Assembly (NCBI GenBank): GCA_963847345.1
Contig: CAWJZU010000021.1
Span: 27,942-91,941, forward strand
Source: DATARH01 sp963847345
Lineage (GTDB): Bacteria > Pseudomonadota > Alphaproteobacteria > ATCC43930 > CGMCC-115725
Direction of reading: 5' to 3'
Length of the DNA: 64,000 nucleotides
Shown: positions 6,598 through 16,570 of the stretch, one piece after another
Layout: the number at the start of each line of letters is the position of its first letter
How positions within the stretch are numbered: position 1 is the first letter of the stretch
Notes under the pieces: generated by a model
Databases searched by the model: none
What the model was told of the DNA's origin: nothing
Seen by the model: only the letters and a program-made list of their open reading frames with translations
Translations under genes and position numbers: made by a program

Positions 6598-9446
6598 ATG
6601 AGCAATCCGCTGAGGACGCTTCAGGAATTTGGACAATCGGTGTGGCTCGACTTCGTCAGCCGCGACCTGCTGAAAAGCGGAGGGCTGGCTCGCCTGGTCG
6701 CCGAGGACGGGATCCGGGGCGTTACGTCGAACCCGTCAATCTTCGAAAAGGCGATCGGACACGGCGACGACTATGACGAGCTGATCGCTGCCGCTGAGCG
6801 CTCGGGCGATCTCGACCCGGGCGCGCTGTTCGAGGAACTCGCAATCCGCGACATCCAGGACGGCGCCGACGCGCTGAACACGGTTTACGAGCAGACGCAG
6901 CGTCGGGACGGTTACATCTCGATCGAGGTGTCGCCCTATCTGGCGATGCAGACGCACGAGACGATCGAAGAGGCGCGGCGCCTGTGGCGCAGCATCGACC
7001 GGCGCAATCTCATGGTCAAGGTGCCGGGGACAAAGCCGGGCCTGCCGGCGATCCGCACGCTGATCGGCGAGGGCATCAACATCAACGTCACGCTGCTGTT
7101 TTCGCAGAAGGTCTACGCGGACGTCGCCGAAGCTTATATCTCCGGGCTCGAGGATTTCGTCGCAAAAGGCGGCGACCCGCACAAGGTTGCCAGCGTCGCC
7201 AGCTTCTTTGTCAGCCGCATCGACACGCTGGCCGACGAGGCGCTCGACAAGCGCATTGCCGCAGCGACGGACCCGGCCGAGAAGCAGCGGCTCGCCGGGC
7301 TTAAGGGCAAGGTGGCGATCGCCAACGCGAAGCTCGCCTATCAGCTCTACCAGCGCCTCTCCAGCGACGAACGCTGGCAGCGCCTCGCGCAGAAGGGGGC
7401 GCAGACGCAGCGCCTCCTGTGGGCCAGCACCGGCACCAAAAACCCGGCCTACAGCGACGTGCTTTATGTCGAAGAGCTGATCGGCTCGGACACCGTCAAC
7501 ACGATGCCGCCGGCGACGATGGACGCGTTTCGCGACCACGGCCGGCCGCGCGCCAGCCTCGAAGAGGACGTAGACGGCGCACGCGCCGTCATGGATGCGC
7601 TGCCGGCCGCCGGCGTTTCGATCGACGACATCACGGCGCGGCTTGTTGAGGACGGCGTCAAATTGTTCGCCGAGGCGGCCGACCATCTCTACGCGGCGGT
7701 GCAGAAGAAGCGTCGCACCGTGCTCGGCAGCAAGCTTAACTCGATGTCGTACAAGCTGCCGAAGGAGCTGGACGACGGGGTCAAGGCGGCGCTCGACGAC
7801 TGGCGCAGCGAGGGCAAGGTTCGCCGGCTGTGGGCCGGCGACGCCTCACTGTGGACCGAGACCGACGAGGCCAACTGGCTCGGCTGGCTGACTATCGTCG
7901 ATCAGCAGCTGAAAGCGGTCGACCACCTCGACGCGTTCGCCGCCGATGTCAAGCGCGGCGACTTCAGCGACGCGCTACTGCTCGGCATGGGCGGATCGAG
8001 CCTCTGCGCCGAGGTGCTGGCCGAGAGTTTCGGCAGCAAGCCCGGCTTCCCGCGCCTGCGGATTGTCGATTCGACCGATCCGGCGCAGATCCGCCGCATC
8101 GCGGACTCGGTCGATCTGCGGCGCACGCTGTTCATCGTGTCGAGCAAATCCGGCAGCACGCTCGAACCGAACATTTACAAGCAATATTTCTACGACCGGG
8201 TGCGGGAAGCGTCCGGCGAGGCGGTTGCGTCGCAGCATTTCGTCGCGATCACCGATCCGGGATCATCGCTCGAAAAGACCGCGCGACTCGAAAAATTTCG
8301 CGCCATTCGTCACGGCGTCACGTCGATTGGTGGGCGCTATTCGGTGCTGTCCGATTTCGGCATGGTGCCGGCCGCCGCGATCGGCATCGATCTCAGGACC
8401 TTCCTCGACCGCACGGCCGAGATGGTGCGGTCGTGCTCCGCGAGTTCCCCGCCGGTGGAAAACCCCGGCGTGCTGCTCGGCGCGATTCTCGGCGTCGCCG
8501 CCAAACACGGCCGCGACAAGCTGACCCTCATTGCCTCGCCGGGTATTGCCTCGTTCGGCGCCTGGCTCGAACAGCTGCTTGCCGAATCGACCGGTAAGCA
8601 GGGGCGCGGGATCATCCCGGTCGATGCCGAACCGGTCGGCGCGCCGGCGGTCTATGGCCAGGACCGCGTCTTTGCCTATCTGCGGCTCGCCTCCGACCAG
8701 GACCAGGAGCACGAGAGCGCGGTCGCCGCGCTCGAAGCGGCCGGGCAGCCCGTCGTCCGCATCGTCGTGTCGGAGGCGATGCAGCTCGGCCAGGAATTCT
8801 TCCGCTGGGAGATGGCGACCGCAGTGGCGGGCTCGATCATCGGCATCAACCCGTTCGACCAGCCCGATGTCGAGGCCTCGAAGGTCAAGACGCGCGAACT
8901 GACCGACGCGTTCGAGAAGACCGGCGCCTTGCCTGAGGAAAAGCCGGTGAAGACCGTCGATGGCGATCGCGCTCTTCGCCGACCCGGCGAACGCGGCGGT
9001 CCTGTCCGGCGCCGCAGACGCTCGCGGATGCGCTGAAGGCGCATCTCGGCCGGGCCGGCGCCGGCGACTATGTCGCGCTGCTTGCGTACATCGACCGCAA
9101 CCCGGCGCATACCGAGGCGCTGCAGCGGATGCGCCGCATGATCCGCGATCGCATCCGTACCGCGACCTGCGTCGGCTTCGGGCCGCGCTTCCTGCATTCG
9201 ACCGGTCAGGCCTACAAGGGCGGGCCGAACAGCGGCGTGTTCCTGCAGATCACTTGCGATGACGCCGAGGATGTTCCGGTACCGGGCCAGGCCTACACCT
9301 TCGGCGTGGTCAAGGCGGCGCAGGCGCGCGGCGATTTCGGCGTGCTTTCCGAGCGTGGCCGGCGTCTGTTGCGTGTGCACCTGCCCCGCGATGTCGATGC
9401 CGGGCTGCAAACGCTCGCCCGCGCGCTGGAACGGGCGCTGACGTGA
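6598..9446 (+). CDS. tal-pgi: Bifunctional transaldolase / glucose-6-phosphate isomerase (two frameshifts)
   Basis: A fusion of an N-terminal transaldolase (GVTSNPSIFEKAIG; Schiff-base Lys in LMVKVPGTKPG) with a C-terminal phosphoglucose isomerase (GMGGSSLCAEV; phosphate loop SSKSGSTLEPN), about 950 residues as usual for this fusion. The ATG at 6598 follows AGGAAGGA. The first frame is lost near 8963-8970, the coding signal continues one frame on to about 9011-9016, then shifts again and runs to 9446. Each shift equals one extra base. The third segment (CVGFGPRFLHSTGQAYKGG) is perfectly conserved in style, so these look like sequence errors rather than decay. Confidence 0.88.
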
Positions 9447-9522
9447 AGATCATCTGACGGAGTGACTCGCCGCACCGCGGTGGTATGCGGCTTGCACCGG
9501 ACTGAGGTCAGGAGGATAGCGG

Positions 9523-10503
9523 ATGCAACTCGGGATGATCGGCCTCGGCCGGATGGGCGGCAACATCGTGCGGCGGCTGATGCGCGCCGGCCATCATTGT
9601 GTCGTTTACGACAAAAGCGAAGACGCCGTTCGCTCGCTCGCCGGCGAGGGGGCGGCGCCGAGCCATGACCTTGCGGAGTTCGTGCGCCAGCTCGACAAGC
9701 CGCGGGCGGTTTGGGTCATGCTGCCGGCAGGTGCGATCACGCACGAAACGATCGTCGAATTGTCGGGCCTGCTCGAAGCGGGCGACATCCTGATCGACGG
9801 CGGCAACTCGTATTTCCAGGACGATGTCGCGCATTCCGAGATGCTGCGGGAGAAAAGCATCCGCTATCTCGATGTCGGCACCAGCGGCGGCATCTGGGGC
9901 CTCGAACGCGGCTATTGCATGATGATCGGCGGCGACAAGGAGGCGGCCGACCATCTCGATCCGATTTTCGCCGCTCTCGCCCCGGGGCGCGGCTCGATCG
10001 ACGCGACGCCGGGGCGCGACGGACGCGATCCTCGCGTCGAGCAGGGCTACATGTATTGCGGCCCGGCCGGCGCCGGCCATTTCGTCAAGATGGTCCATAA
10101 CGGCATCGAATACGGGATCATGCAGGCCTTCGCCGAAGGCTTCGACATCCTGCGCAACGTCAATTCGCCGGAGATCCCCGAAAACCGGCGCTATAAACTG
10201 GATCTTCCCGACGTCGCCGAGGTATGGCGGCGCGGCAGTGTCGTATCGTCCTGGTTGTTGGATCTGACCGCAATCGCGCTCGCAAAGGACTCGGAACTGA
10301 AGGAATTTACCGGCAGTGTCGCCGATTCCGGCGAGGGCCGCTGGACGATCCTGGCGGCGATCGAGCAGGCGGTTCCGGCCGACGTGCTGTCGGCCGCGCT
10401 TTACACGCGCTTCCGCTCGCGCCAGGAACACACCTTCGCCGAAAAGATCCTGTCGGCGATGCGTCGGGAATTCGGCGGCCATCCCGAAGCGCCGATGGAA
10501 TGA
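9523..10503 (+). CDS. gnd: 6-Phosphogluconate dehydrogenase, decarboxylating (short, NAD-type)
   Basis: A 326-residue enzyme oxidising 6-phosphogluconate to ribulose 5-phosphate and CO2. It is the short GndA/YqeC-type form, well below the roughly 470 residues of the E. coli enzyme, and members often prefer NAD. Motifs: GLGRMGGN at the nucleotide fold, DGGNSYF, TSGGIWGLERGYCMMIGG, and the catalytic GHFVKMVHNGIEYG with Lys and Asn. AGGAGGAT lies upstream of the ATG. The stop is four bases before zwf. Confidence 0.95.
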   Translation: MQLGMIGLGRMGGNIVRRLMRAGHHCVVYDKSEDAVRSLAGEGAAPSHDLAEFVRQLDKPRAVWVMLPAGAITHETIVELSGLLEAGDILIDGGNSYFQDDVAHSEMLREKSIRYLDVGTSGGIWGLERGYCMMIGGDKEAADHLDPIFAALAPGRGSIDATPGRDGRDPRVEQGYMYCGPAGAGHFVKMVHNGIEYGIMQAFAEGFDILRNVNSPEIPENRRYKLDLPDVAEVWRRGSVVSSWLLDLTAIALAKDSELKEFTGSVADSGEGRWTILAAIEQAVPADVLSAALYTRFRSRQEHTFAEKILSAMRREFGGHPEAPME

Positions 10504-10507
10504 CAGC

Positions 10508-12067
10508 ATGAACAGCGGCAACAACAACTCATCCGAGCGGCCGCAGCGCGGACACCGCGCGCCGCCGTGCGCAATGGTGATCTTCGGCGCCAGCGGCGAC
10601 CTGACACGCCGGCTTTTGATGCCGGCGCTCTACAACCTCGTGCGCGCCCGCCGCATTCCCAATCATTTCGCGATTATCGGGGTCGATCGTACCGAATGGG
10701 ATGAGGACCGCTTTCGGTCCTACCTCGCGGATGGCGTCCGCACCTTCATCTCGGACACTGCGACCGCGTCCGCTTCCGAACCGTTCGACCCAGACAGTTG
10801 GGACGTCCTCGCCTCCTGCATGACCCGCGTCAACGGCGATGTAACCAGCCCCGAATTGTACCAGCGACTTGCAAAGAAACTTGATGAGGTGGCGGCCGAA
10901 TACGGCACCCAGGGCAATGTCATTTTCTATCTGGCGGTGGCCAGTTCGCTGTTCGGCACGATCGTCGAGCGCCTCGGTGAAGCCGGTCTGACAGAGGAGG
11001 ACAAGGGCTGGCGCCGAGTCATCATCGAAAAACCGTTCGGCACCGACCTCGACTCGGCGCGCGCGCTCGACAAGCAGATACTGAGCGTGCTTTCCGAATC
11101 CCAGATCTACCGAATGGACCATTTCCTCGGCAAGGAAACGGTTCAGAACATCATGGTCCTGCGCTTCGCGAACGGCATTTTCGAGCCGCTGTGGAACCGT
11201 GACCATATCGACCATGTCCAGATCACGGTAACGGAAACGGTCGGGGTTGAGCGGCGTGCGAATTTTTATGAGGCGACCGGCGCGTTGCGCGACATGGTGC
11301 CGAACCATGTCTTCCAACTGCTCAGCCTGACGGCGATGGAGCCGCCGAACTCGTTCCATGCCGACTCGGTGCGCACCGAAAAGGACAAGGTGCTCGAAGC
11401 CCTGCTGCCGCTGACTCCCGACGAGGTGCACCGGAACGTCGTCCGGGCGCAGTACACCGCCGGCATCGTCCGCGGTCAGCCGGTCAAGGCCTATCGCGAG
11501 GAGGACGGCGTCGCGGCGGACAGCATGACCGAAACCTACGTCGCGATGCAGCTTGCGATCGACAACTGGCGCTGGGCCGACGTGCCGTTTTATCTGCGTA
11601 CCGGCAAGGCGATGACCCGGCGCACGACCGAGATCGCGATCCAGTTCAAGCGGGTGCCGTTCGCGCTGTTCCGCGACACGCCGGTCGACACGCTGACACC
11701 GAATGTGCTTGCGCTGCAGCTTCAGCCCGACGAAGGGATATCGTTGCAGTTCGGCGCCAAGCAGCCGGGACCGGAGATCCGGCTCGGCGGGGTGCGGATG
11801 GACTTCAAGTACCGCGACTATTTCCATACGGAGCCGAGCACCGGCTACGAAACGCTGGTGTATGACGCGATGATCGGCGACGCGATGCTGTTCCAGCGCG
11901 CCGACAGCGTCGAGGCCGGATGGTGCGCGGTGCAGCCGATCCTCGATGCCTGGCACAGCGATCCGGACAGCGTGCCGCTCGAATTCTACCCGGCCGGTAC
12001 CGCCGGCCCGGAGGGTGCCGACCGGCTGCTGTGGCGCAGCGGGCGCAAGTGGCGGTCGATTGCGTGA
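10508..12067 (+). CDS. zwf: Glucose-6-phosphate 1-dehydrogenase
   Basis: A 519-residue enzyme oxidising glucose 6-phosphate to 6-phosphogluconolactone. Motifs: FGASGDLTRRLLMPALY (coenzyme site), IIEKPFGTDL, RMDHFLGKETVQN (catalytic His region) and FYLRTGKAM. The start at 10508, just after the gnd stop, is chosen over an in-frame start at 10316 inside gnd. Translationally coupled to rpe through a GTGA overlap. No 6-phosphogluconolactonase gene is present in this operon. Confidence 0.96.
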   Translation: MNSGNNNSSERPQRGHRAPPCAMVIFGASGDLTRRLLMPALYNLVRARRIPNHFAIIGVDRTEWDEDRFRSYLADGVRTFISDTATASASEPFDPDSWDVLASCMTRVNGDVTSPELYQRLAKKLDEVAAEYGTQGNVIFYLAVASSLFGTIVERLGEAGLTEEDKGWRRVIIEKPFGTDLDSARALDKQILSVLSESQIYRMDHFLGKETVQNIMVLRFANGIFEPLWNRDHIDHVQITVTETVGVERRANFYEATGALRDMVPNHVFQLLSLTAMEPPNSFHADSVRTEKDKVLEALLPLTPDEVHRNVVRAQYTAGIVRGQPVKAYREEDGVAADSMTETYVAMQLAIDNWRWADVPFYLRTGKAMTRRTTEIAIQFKRVPFALFRDTPVDTLTPNVLALQLQPDEGISLQFGAKQPGPEIRLGGVRMDFKYRDYFHTEPSTGYETLVYDAMIGDAMLFQRADSVEAGWCAVQPILDAWHSDPDSVPLEFYPAGTAGPEGADRLLWRSGRKWRSIA

Positions 12068-12732
12068 TCGTCGCGCCGTCGATCCTGTCGGCTGATTTCG
12101 GGCGGCTCGCCGAGGAGGTGCATGCCGTCGAGACGGCCGGCGCCGACTGGATTCACGTCGATGTCATGGACGGCCGCTTCGTGCCAAACCTGACGATCGG
12201 CCCGGTTGTCGTCGAAGCCGTGCGGCGGGCGACGGCGAAACCGATCGACGTCCATCTGATGATTGTCGAGCCGGAGCGATATATCGACGATTTCGTGCAT
12301 GCCGGCGCCGATCATCTGCTGGTGCATTGCGAGCCGAGCGCGACGATCCACCTGCATCGCACGCTGTCGCACATCCGCGAATTGGGGAAAACCGCCGGTA
12401 CCGTGCTGAACCCGGCGACGCCGCTGAGCTGGATCGAGCATGTCCTCGATCTGTGCGACATTGTCTTGATCATGACCGTGAACCCCGGTTTCGGCGGTCA
12501 GAAATTCCTGCCGTCGATGCTGCCGAAAATCCGCGCGCTGCGGCGAATGTGCGACGAACGCGGCCTGCCGACGATCATCGAGGTCGATGGCGGGATCGGC
12601 GGCGGCAATGCCTGGCGGGTGATCGAGGCCGGCGCCACGGCGATCGTCGCGGGCTCGGCCGTATTCGGGGCTCCCGATTACGCCGCGGCAATCGCTGCCA
12701 TTCGGGATTCCACGCCCACTCTGCAAGGCTGA
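12064..12732 (+). CDS. rpe: Ribulose-phosphate 3-epimerase
   Basis: A 222-residue TIM-barrel epimerase interconverting ribulose 5-phosphate and xylulose 5-phosphate. Motifs: IVAPSILSADFGRL at the N-terminus, HVDVMDGRFVPNLTIGP with catalytic Asp and metal His, IDVHLMIVEPE, VNPGFGGQKFLPSML and EVDGGIGGGNA. The GTG at 12064 overlaps the zwf stop (GTGA) and puts the protein start where homologues begin; a GTG at 12049 is the alternative. rpiA follows after seven bases. Confidence 0.95.
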   Translation: MIVAPSILSADFGRLAEEVHAVETAGADWIHVDVMDGRFVPNLTIGPVVVEAVRRATAKPIDVHLMIVEPERYIDDFVHAGADHLLVHCEPSATIHLHRTLSHIRELGKTAGTVLNPATPLSWIEHVLDLCDIVLIMTVNPGFGGQKFLPSMLPKIRALRRMCDERGLPTIIEVDGGIGGGNAWRVIEAGATAIVAGSAVFGAPDYAAAIAAIRDSTPTLQG

Positions 12733-12739
12733 GCCTGAA

Positions 12740-13451
12740 ATGAGCGATCCTCACGCGCGCGACCACCTGAAGCGCGCCGCCGCCGAGCGCGCCGTCGAAT
12801 TCGTCGAGAACGGCATGGTGCTCGGCCTCGGCACCGGCTCGACGGCCGCCTTTGTTATCGAGGCGCTGGCGCGCCGCGTCGCGCAGGGTCTGTCGGTCGT
12901 CGCGATTCCGACCTCGGAGCACACGGGCGAAATGGCCCGCCGGCTTGGCATCCCGCTGACCACGTTTGGCGAGCACCGCCGCATCGATCTCGCGATCGAC
13001 GGCGCCGATGAGGTCGAGCGCGGTACCCTCAACCTGATCAAGGGGCATGGCGGGGCACTGCTGCGCGAGAAGATCGTCGCGGCGGCAAGCGAACCGCTTT
13101 ATCGTCGTAGTCGATGACGAGAAGCTCGTCGACCGACTCGGCGAACGTTTTCCGATCCCGGTCGAAATTGTCCAATTCGGCTGGCAGGCCACCGCGGCTG
13201 CGCTCGAGAAGCTCGGGTGTCGCCCCGAGCTGCGTCAGACGGACGGTCGCACCTTCGTGACCGATGGCGGCAACTTCATCCTCGATTGCCCGTTCGGCCC
13301 GATCACCGAGCCGCAGCGGCTGGAGCAAGCGATCAACATGACGGTCGGAGTTGTCGAGAACGGGCTGTTTCTCGGGCGAAGTGCAGCCGTCGTCGTCGCC
13401 TCGGTGGAAGGCGCCGAAATCATGATGCCGGCCGGCGGGAGCCCGGCGTGA
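12740..13451 (+). CDS. rpiA: Ribose-5-phosphate isomerase A (frameshifted)
   Basis: Interconverts ribose 5-phosphate and ribulose 5-phosphate. The first frame carries LGLGTGSTAAFVIEAL, IPTSEHTGEMA, DLAIDGADEVE and LIKGHGGALLREKIVA. It is lost near 13092, and the coding continues one frame on with RFIVVVDDEKLVDRLG, FVTDGGNFILDC and the normal C-terminus. At the joint GAACCGC reads as GAACGC with one extra C. The total length of about 236 residues is normal. The stop overlaps the start of the HAD gene by four bases. Confidence 0.9.
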
Positions 13452-14263
13452 AACGCGTATCGCTGGTCGTCACCGACGTCGACGGGACCCTGCTGACCCA
13501 TGACAAGAAACTGACTCCACGATCCGTTGCCGCCGTCGAGCGGCTGCACGCTAGTGGAATTGCCTTTTCGATCTGCAGCAGCCGGCCGCCGTTCGGGCTG
13601 CGCCACCTGATCGCGCCGCTCAGTCTCGACCTGCCCTTCGGCGGCTACAACGGCGGCGCTATCGTCCAGCCGGACCTGCCGGCTCTGACCATAGTCGAAC
13701 AGGTGCTGATCCCGCCTGACGCCGCGAAACAGGCGGTAGCGATATTCCGGGAGCACGGGATCGATTGCTGGCTGTTCGTCGGCAACGAGTGGCTCTGCAC
13801 GAACCCGGCCGGCGACAAGGTTGATCTCGAAACCTACACGGTCCAGCAGCCGCCGACCGTCGTTCCCGAATTCACCGATGCGCATTTCGCGGCGGTTGGC
13901 AAAATCGTTGGCCCGAGCGAGAACCATGACCGCGTGGCACAGCTTGCCGGGCTGATGCGAGAAGCCCTGTCGGGGCGCGCCACTGTCGCCCGCTCGCAGC
14001 CTTACTATTGCGACGTCATCCCGCCCGGGATCAACAAGGGTCGCCTCGTCGAACTGCTCGCCGATCGAGTCGGCGTGCCACGCGAGGAAATTCTTGTCCT
14101 CGGCGACATGGAAAACGATCTGGAGATGTTCAGCAAAGCCGGGTTTGGCGTAGCAATGGGCAACGCCAGCCAGGCCGTGAAGCAGGTAGCAGCCGCGGTG
14201 ACGCTGTCGAACGACGAGGACGGGTTCGCGGCCGCAATCGATCGGTACGTTTTCGGCGCCTGA
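13448..14263 (+). CDS. HAD-superfamily (Cof-type, IIB) sugar phosphatase
   Basis: A 271-residue HAD hydrolase. Motif I DVDGTLL holds nucleophile Asp10 and Asp12, motif II is SICSSRP, the IIB cap lies between, and motif IV is LGDMENDLEMF with GVAMGNA after it. Such enzymes dephosphorylate sugar or nucleotide phosphates. The GTG start overlaps the rpiA stop (GTGA), so it is translated with the pentose phosphate operon. A role in clearing a surplus sugar phosphate is inferred from context. A terminator follows. Confidence 0.85.
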   Translation: MKRVSLVVTDVDGTLLTHDKKLTPRSVAAVERLHASGIAFSICSSRPPFGLRHLIAPLSLDLPFGGYNGGAIVQPDLPALTIVEQVLIPPDAAKQAVAIFREHGIDCWLFVGNEWLCTNPAGDKVDLETYTVQQPPTVVPEFTDAHFAAVGKIVGPSENHDRVAQLAGLMREALSGRATVARSQPYYCDVIPPGINKGRLVELLADRVGVPREEILVLGDMENDLEMFSKAGFGVAMGNASQAVKQVAAAVTLSNDEDGFAAAIDRYVFGA

Positions 14264-14269
14264 GCAAAA

Positions 14270-14294
14270 AAGAGGCCGCGTGCGCGGCCTCTTC
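14270..14294. terminator. Bidirectional intrinsic terminator
   Basis: A perfect ten-base stem AGAGGCCGCG / CGCGGCCTCT with a TG loop. On the minus strand it is followed by TTTTTT, giving a textbook terminator for the convergent gene at 14315. On the plus strand the T-run is short (CTTCTC), so it ends the sugar-phosphate operon less strongly. Confidence 0.85.
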
Positions 14295-14314
14295 TCGCCG
14301 GAAGAGAGAGCGGC

Positions 14315-14863
14315 TTACCTGCCGCCGCCGGACAGTGGCCCGCTTATACGCGGTCCAGGATAATTCGGCATCGCTCCGGGTGCCTGCACCATACCGCTTT
14401 GCTCCGCCGGGAGATTGCGACTGGCGCCGAAGCTGTTCCTCGGCGTTGTATAATTAGCCGACGAGCCGTAGCCTTCCCCGTACGTGTCAGGGTTCGACCC
14501 GGTCGTGGTCATCGTACCGGTGCTGCTGCCGGTCATATTGTCGGCCGAAGGATTACGGCCGCTGGGCTCGTCCTGAGCAAAGCTCGCGAGACAGCTCTGG
14601 TGCAGCTGCGCATCGGTAATCGGCCCGCATTCCTTGCGCATCCTGGCCTGCCGGAAAGCCGGGCTGTTCTCCAGCAAGCGCTCATATTGTGCGCTTTCCG
14701 CGTTGTTGCGGGCTGCCATCCAGTCCGCTCGATCGCCCGCGTTCATCCGCGGCCCGTTCGTCAAAACCTGGGTATCCGTCATCTGCGCCTGCGCCGCCGG
14801 CATCGCCAGCGCGAGCGCGCATCCGGCAGCAAGCGTTAAGCTGGTCAGAGTCCTTTGTGCCAT
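14315..14863 (-). CDS. Secreted hypothetical protein
   Basis: A 182-residue protein with a clear Sec signal peptide: positive MAQRTL, a hydrophobic LAAGCALALAM core, and a cleavage site after AAQA near residue 26. The mature part starts with a charged helical segment carrying two cysteines (KECGPITDAQLHQSCL). It then becomes a low-complexity tail rich in Gly, Ser, Thr, Asn and Pro. No family recognised. The cysteine pair suggests one disulfide in the periplasm. The terminator at 14270-14294 follows its stop. Confidence 0.7.
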   Translation of the reverse strand: MAQRTLTSLTLAAGCALALAMPAAQAQMTDTQVLTNGPRMNAGDRADWMAARNNAESAQYERLLENSPAFRQARMRKECGPITDAQLHQSCLASFAQDEPSGRNPSADNMTGSSTGTMTTTGSNPDTYGEGYGSSANYTTPRNSFGASRNLPAEQSGMVQAPGAMPNYPGPRISGPLSGGGR

Positions 14864-15161
14864 GACCGTGCAACTCCCTTCTGAGGATGGTCAAGGGATG
14901 AAACGGGCAGCACTTGGACGCGGTTCCCGCGAGGAGGGAAAGAGAGCGGGGATAGAAGCGATCAACATACTAGCCGGCAATTAAAACAGCGGTTGATTTC
15001 GACCGGTTTCAGGTATTGATACCGTCTGTTCATACGGAAATTGCATAATTTCTTGGCGCAATGATTTGCGATCCTTGACCGCAAAATTGGCTTTGTGCCG
15101 GTTCAGACGCAAGATGTCGGTCACACAAGCAGCAGGGCGCCAACCGCGTCCCTTTCGCGGG

Positions 15162-16082
15162 TTACCCGCGGTCCCATTGCGATGCCGGTTCCGCGACACC
15201 GCGCCGCCGGCAGGCCGCCAGGACGGTGTTTCGCAACAGGCAGGCGATCGTCATCGGCCCGACCCCGCCCGGAACCGGCGTTATCGCGCTGGCGATCTGC
15301 CGCACCGCTGCAAAATCGACGTCGCCGACGAGCCGCGTCGCCCACTGATGCGTAGTGCCGCCATCAGCGACCCGATTGATCCCGACATCGATGACAATCG
15401 CACCGGGTTTGATCCAATCGGCCGTGATCATCCGCGGCCGCCCGATCGCGGCGACAAGAATATCGGCGCGGCGGCAGATCGCGGCGGCGTCGTCCGTCTT
15501 CGAATGAACGATCGTGACGGTGCAGTCGGCCGCAAGCAGCAGCGCCGCCGTCGGTCGCCCGACAATCTGCGAGCGCCCCAGCACGACGGCTTCCGCGCCG
15601 GATAGATCGCGCCGCACGCTGCGCAGGAGCAGCATGACGCCTTGCGGTGTGCACGGGACAAGACAAGGGCTGCCGCTCCACAGCCGGCCGACATTGAGCG
15701 GATGGAAGCCGTCCACGTCCTTCCCGGGATCGAGCGCGGCGACGACCCGGCTCTGATCGAGCGCAACCGGCAGCGGCAGCTGCACCAGGATGCCATCAAC
15801 CCGGTCATCGGCGTTGAGCGCGGCGATCAGCTCCAGCAGGGCGGGCATGCCGCAATCGGCGGGCAAACGATGCTCGAACGACGCGATGCCGGCCTCGCCG
15901 CAGGCGCGCGACTTGCTGCGTATATAGACTTGGCTCGCGGGATCGTCCCCGACCAGGACCACGGCCAGACCGGGCACGACGCCGTGGCGTCCGCGCAATT
16001 GCGCCACCGCGGCAGCAGCCTGTTCCCGCAACGCGGCGGCCAGCGCCTTGCCATCGATCAGCCGCCCCATCGGGCCCGACAT
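15162..16082 (-). CDS. folD: Methylenetetrahydrofolate dehydrogenase / cyclohydrolase
   Basis: A 306-residue bifunctional enzyme of one-carbon metabolism interconverting methylene-, methenyl- and formyl-THF. Motifs: YIRSKSRACGEAG with the catalytic Lys, GILVQLPLP, KDVDGFHPLNVGRL, PCTPQGVM, VLGRSQIVGRP (NADP site) and TPVPGGVGPMT. Start Met1 or Met5 are both possible. The cytochrome gene ends seven bases upstream on the same strand. The 298 bases between this gene and 14863 hold no feature I can support. Confidence 0.95.
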   Translation of the reverse strand: MSGPMGRLIDGKALAAALREQAAAAVAQLRGRHGVVPGLAVVLVGDDPASQVYIRSKSRACGEAGIASFEHRLPADCGMPALLELIAALNADDRVDGILVQLPLPVALDQSRVVAALDPGKDVDGFHPLNVGRLWSGSPCLVPCTPQGVMLLLRSVRRDLSGAEAVVLGRSQIVGRPTAALLLAADCTVTIVHSKTDDAAAICRRADILVAAIGRPRMITADWIKPGAIVIDVGINRVADGGTTHQWATRLVGDVDFAAVRQIASAITPVPGGVGPMTIACLLRNTVLAACRRRGVAEPASQWDRG

Positions 16083-16089
16083 GCGCCGC

Positions 16090-16461
16090 TCATTGCGTTG
16101 CTTCCCGGAGATAGGCGAGCAGGTCGGCGACTTCCTTGTCGCTCTCGATCCCGGGGAACGCCATCCGCGTGCCCGGGATGAACTGTTTCGGGTCGTGCAG
16201 GTACTTCGCCAACGTCGCTTGGTCCCAGACGATGCCCGAATCCTTCAACGCCGCGGAATAGGCGAAATGTTCGGCGACACCCGCCTTGCGGCCGAAAAGC
16301 CCGTGCAGATTCGGCCCGGCGCCGTTACGGCCCCCGGCTTTGAGCGTATGGCAGACATGGCAGCGGTTGAAAACCGCCTTTCCGGCGGCGGGGTCCGCCG
16401 CGACACCCGGACGGGCGGCCAAAGCCAGGCCGAGTATCAGGAACGCCGCCGATCGATGCAT
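16090..16461 (-). CDS. Class I c-type cytochrome (periplasmic)
   Basis: A 123-residue precursor with a signal peptide (MHRSAAFLILGLALAARPGVAA), a single CHVCH haem motif around residues 34-38, and a distal Met in GTRMAFPGI, the hallmarks of a soluble mono-haem cytochrome c2/c550-like electron carrier. The partner is unknown. It shares strand and tight spacing with folD, but a functional link is not implied. Confidence 0.9.
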   Translation of the reverse strand: MHRSAAFLILGLALAARPGVAADPAAGKAVFNRCHVCHTLKAGGRNGAGPNLHGLFGRKAGVAEHFAYSAALKDSGIVWDQATLAKYLHDPKQFIPGTRMAFPGIESDKEVADLLAYLREATQ

Positions 16462-16570
16462 GCCGATTGCGCTTGCCGCCGCAGCATTCCCGGGATAATG
16501 CGCCGGCGGCGCCGCGGGCGAAACCCCCCGCGGCCCCGGCGCTGCAGAATCCGGGTTCGGCTATGTCCGT

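Noticed and set aside
10529..11956. 475-codon minus-strand frame inside zwf
   Set aside because: Entirely antisense to a textbook glucose-6-phosphate dehydrogenase; composition typical of GC-rich shadow frames.
14864..15161. Possible riboswitch upstream of the secreted protein gene
   Set aside because: The gap has some short inverted repeats but no motif of a known riboswitch class, and the flanking genes give no ligand hint.
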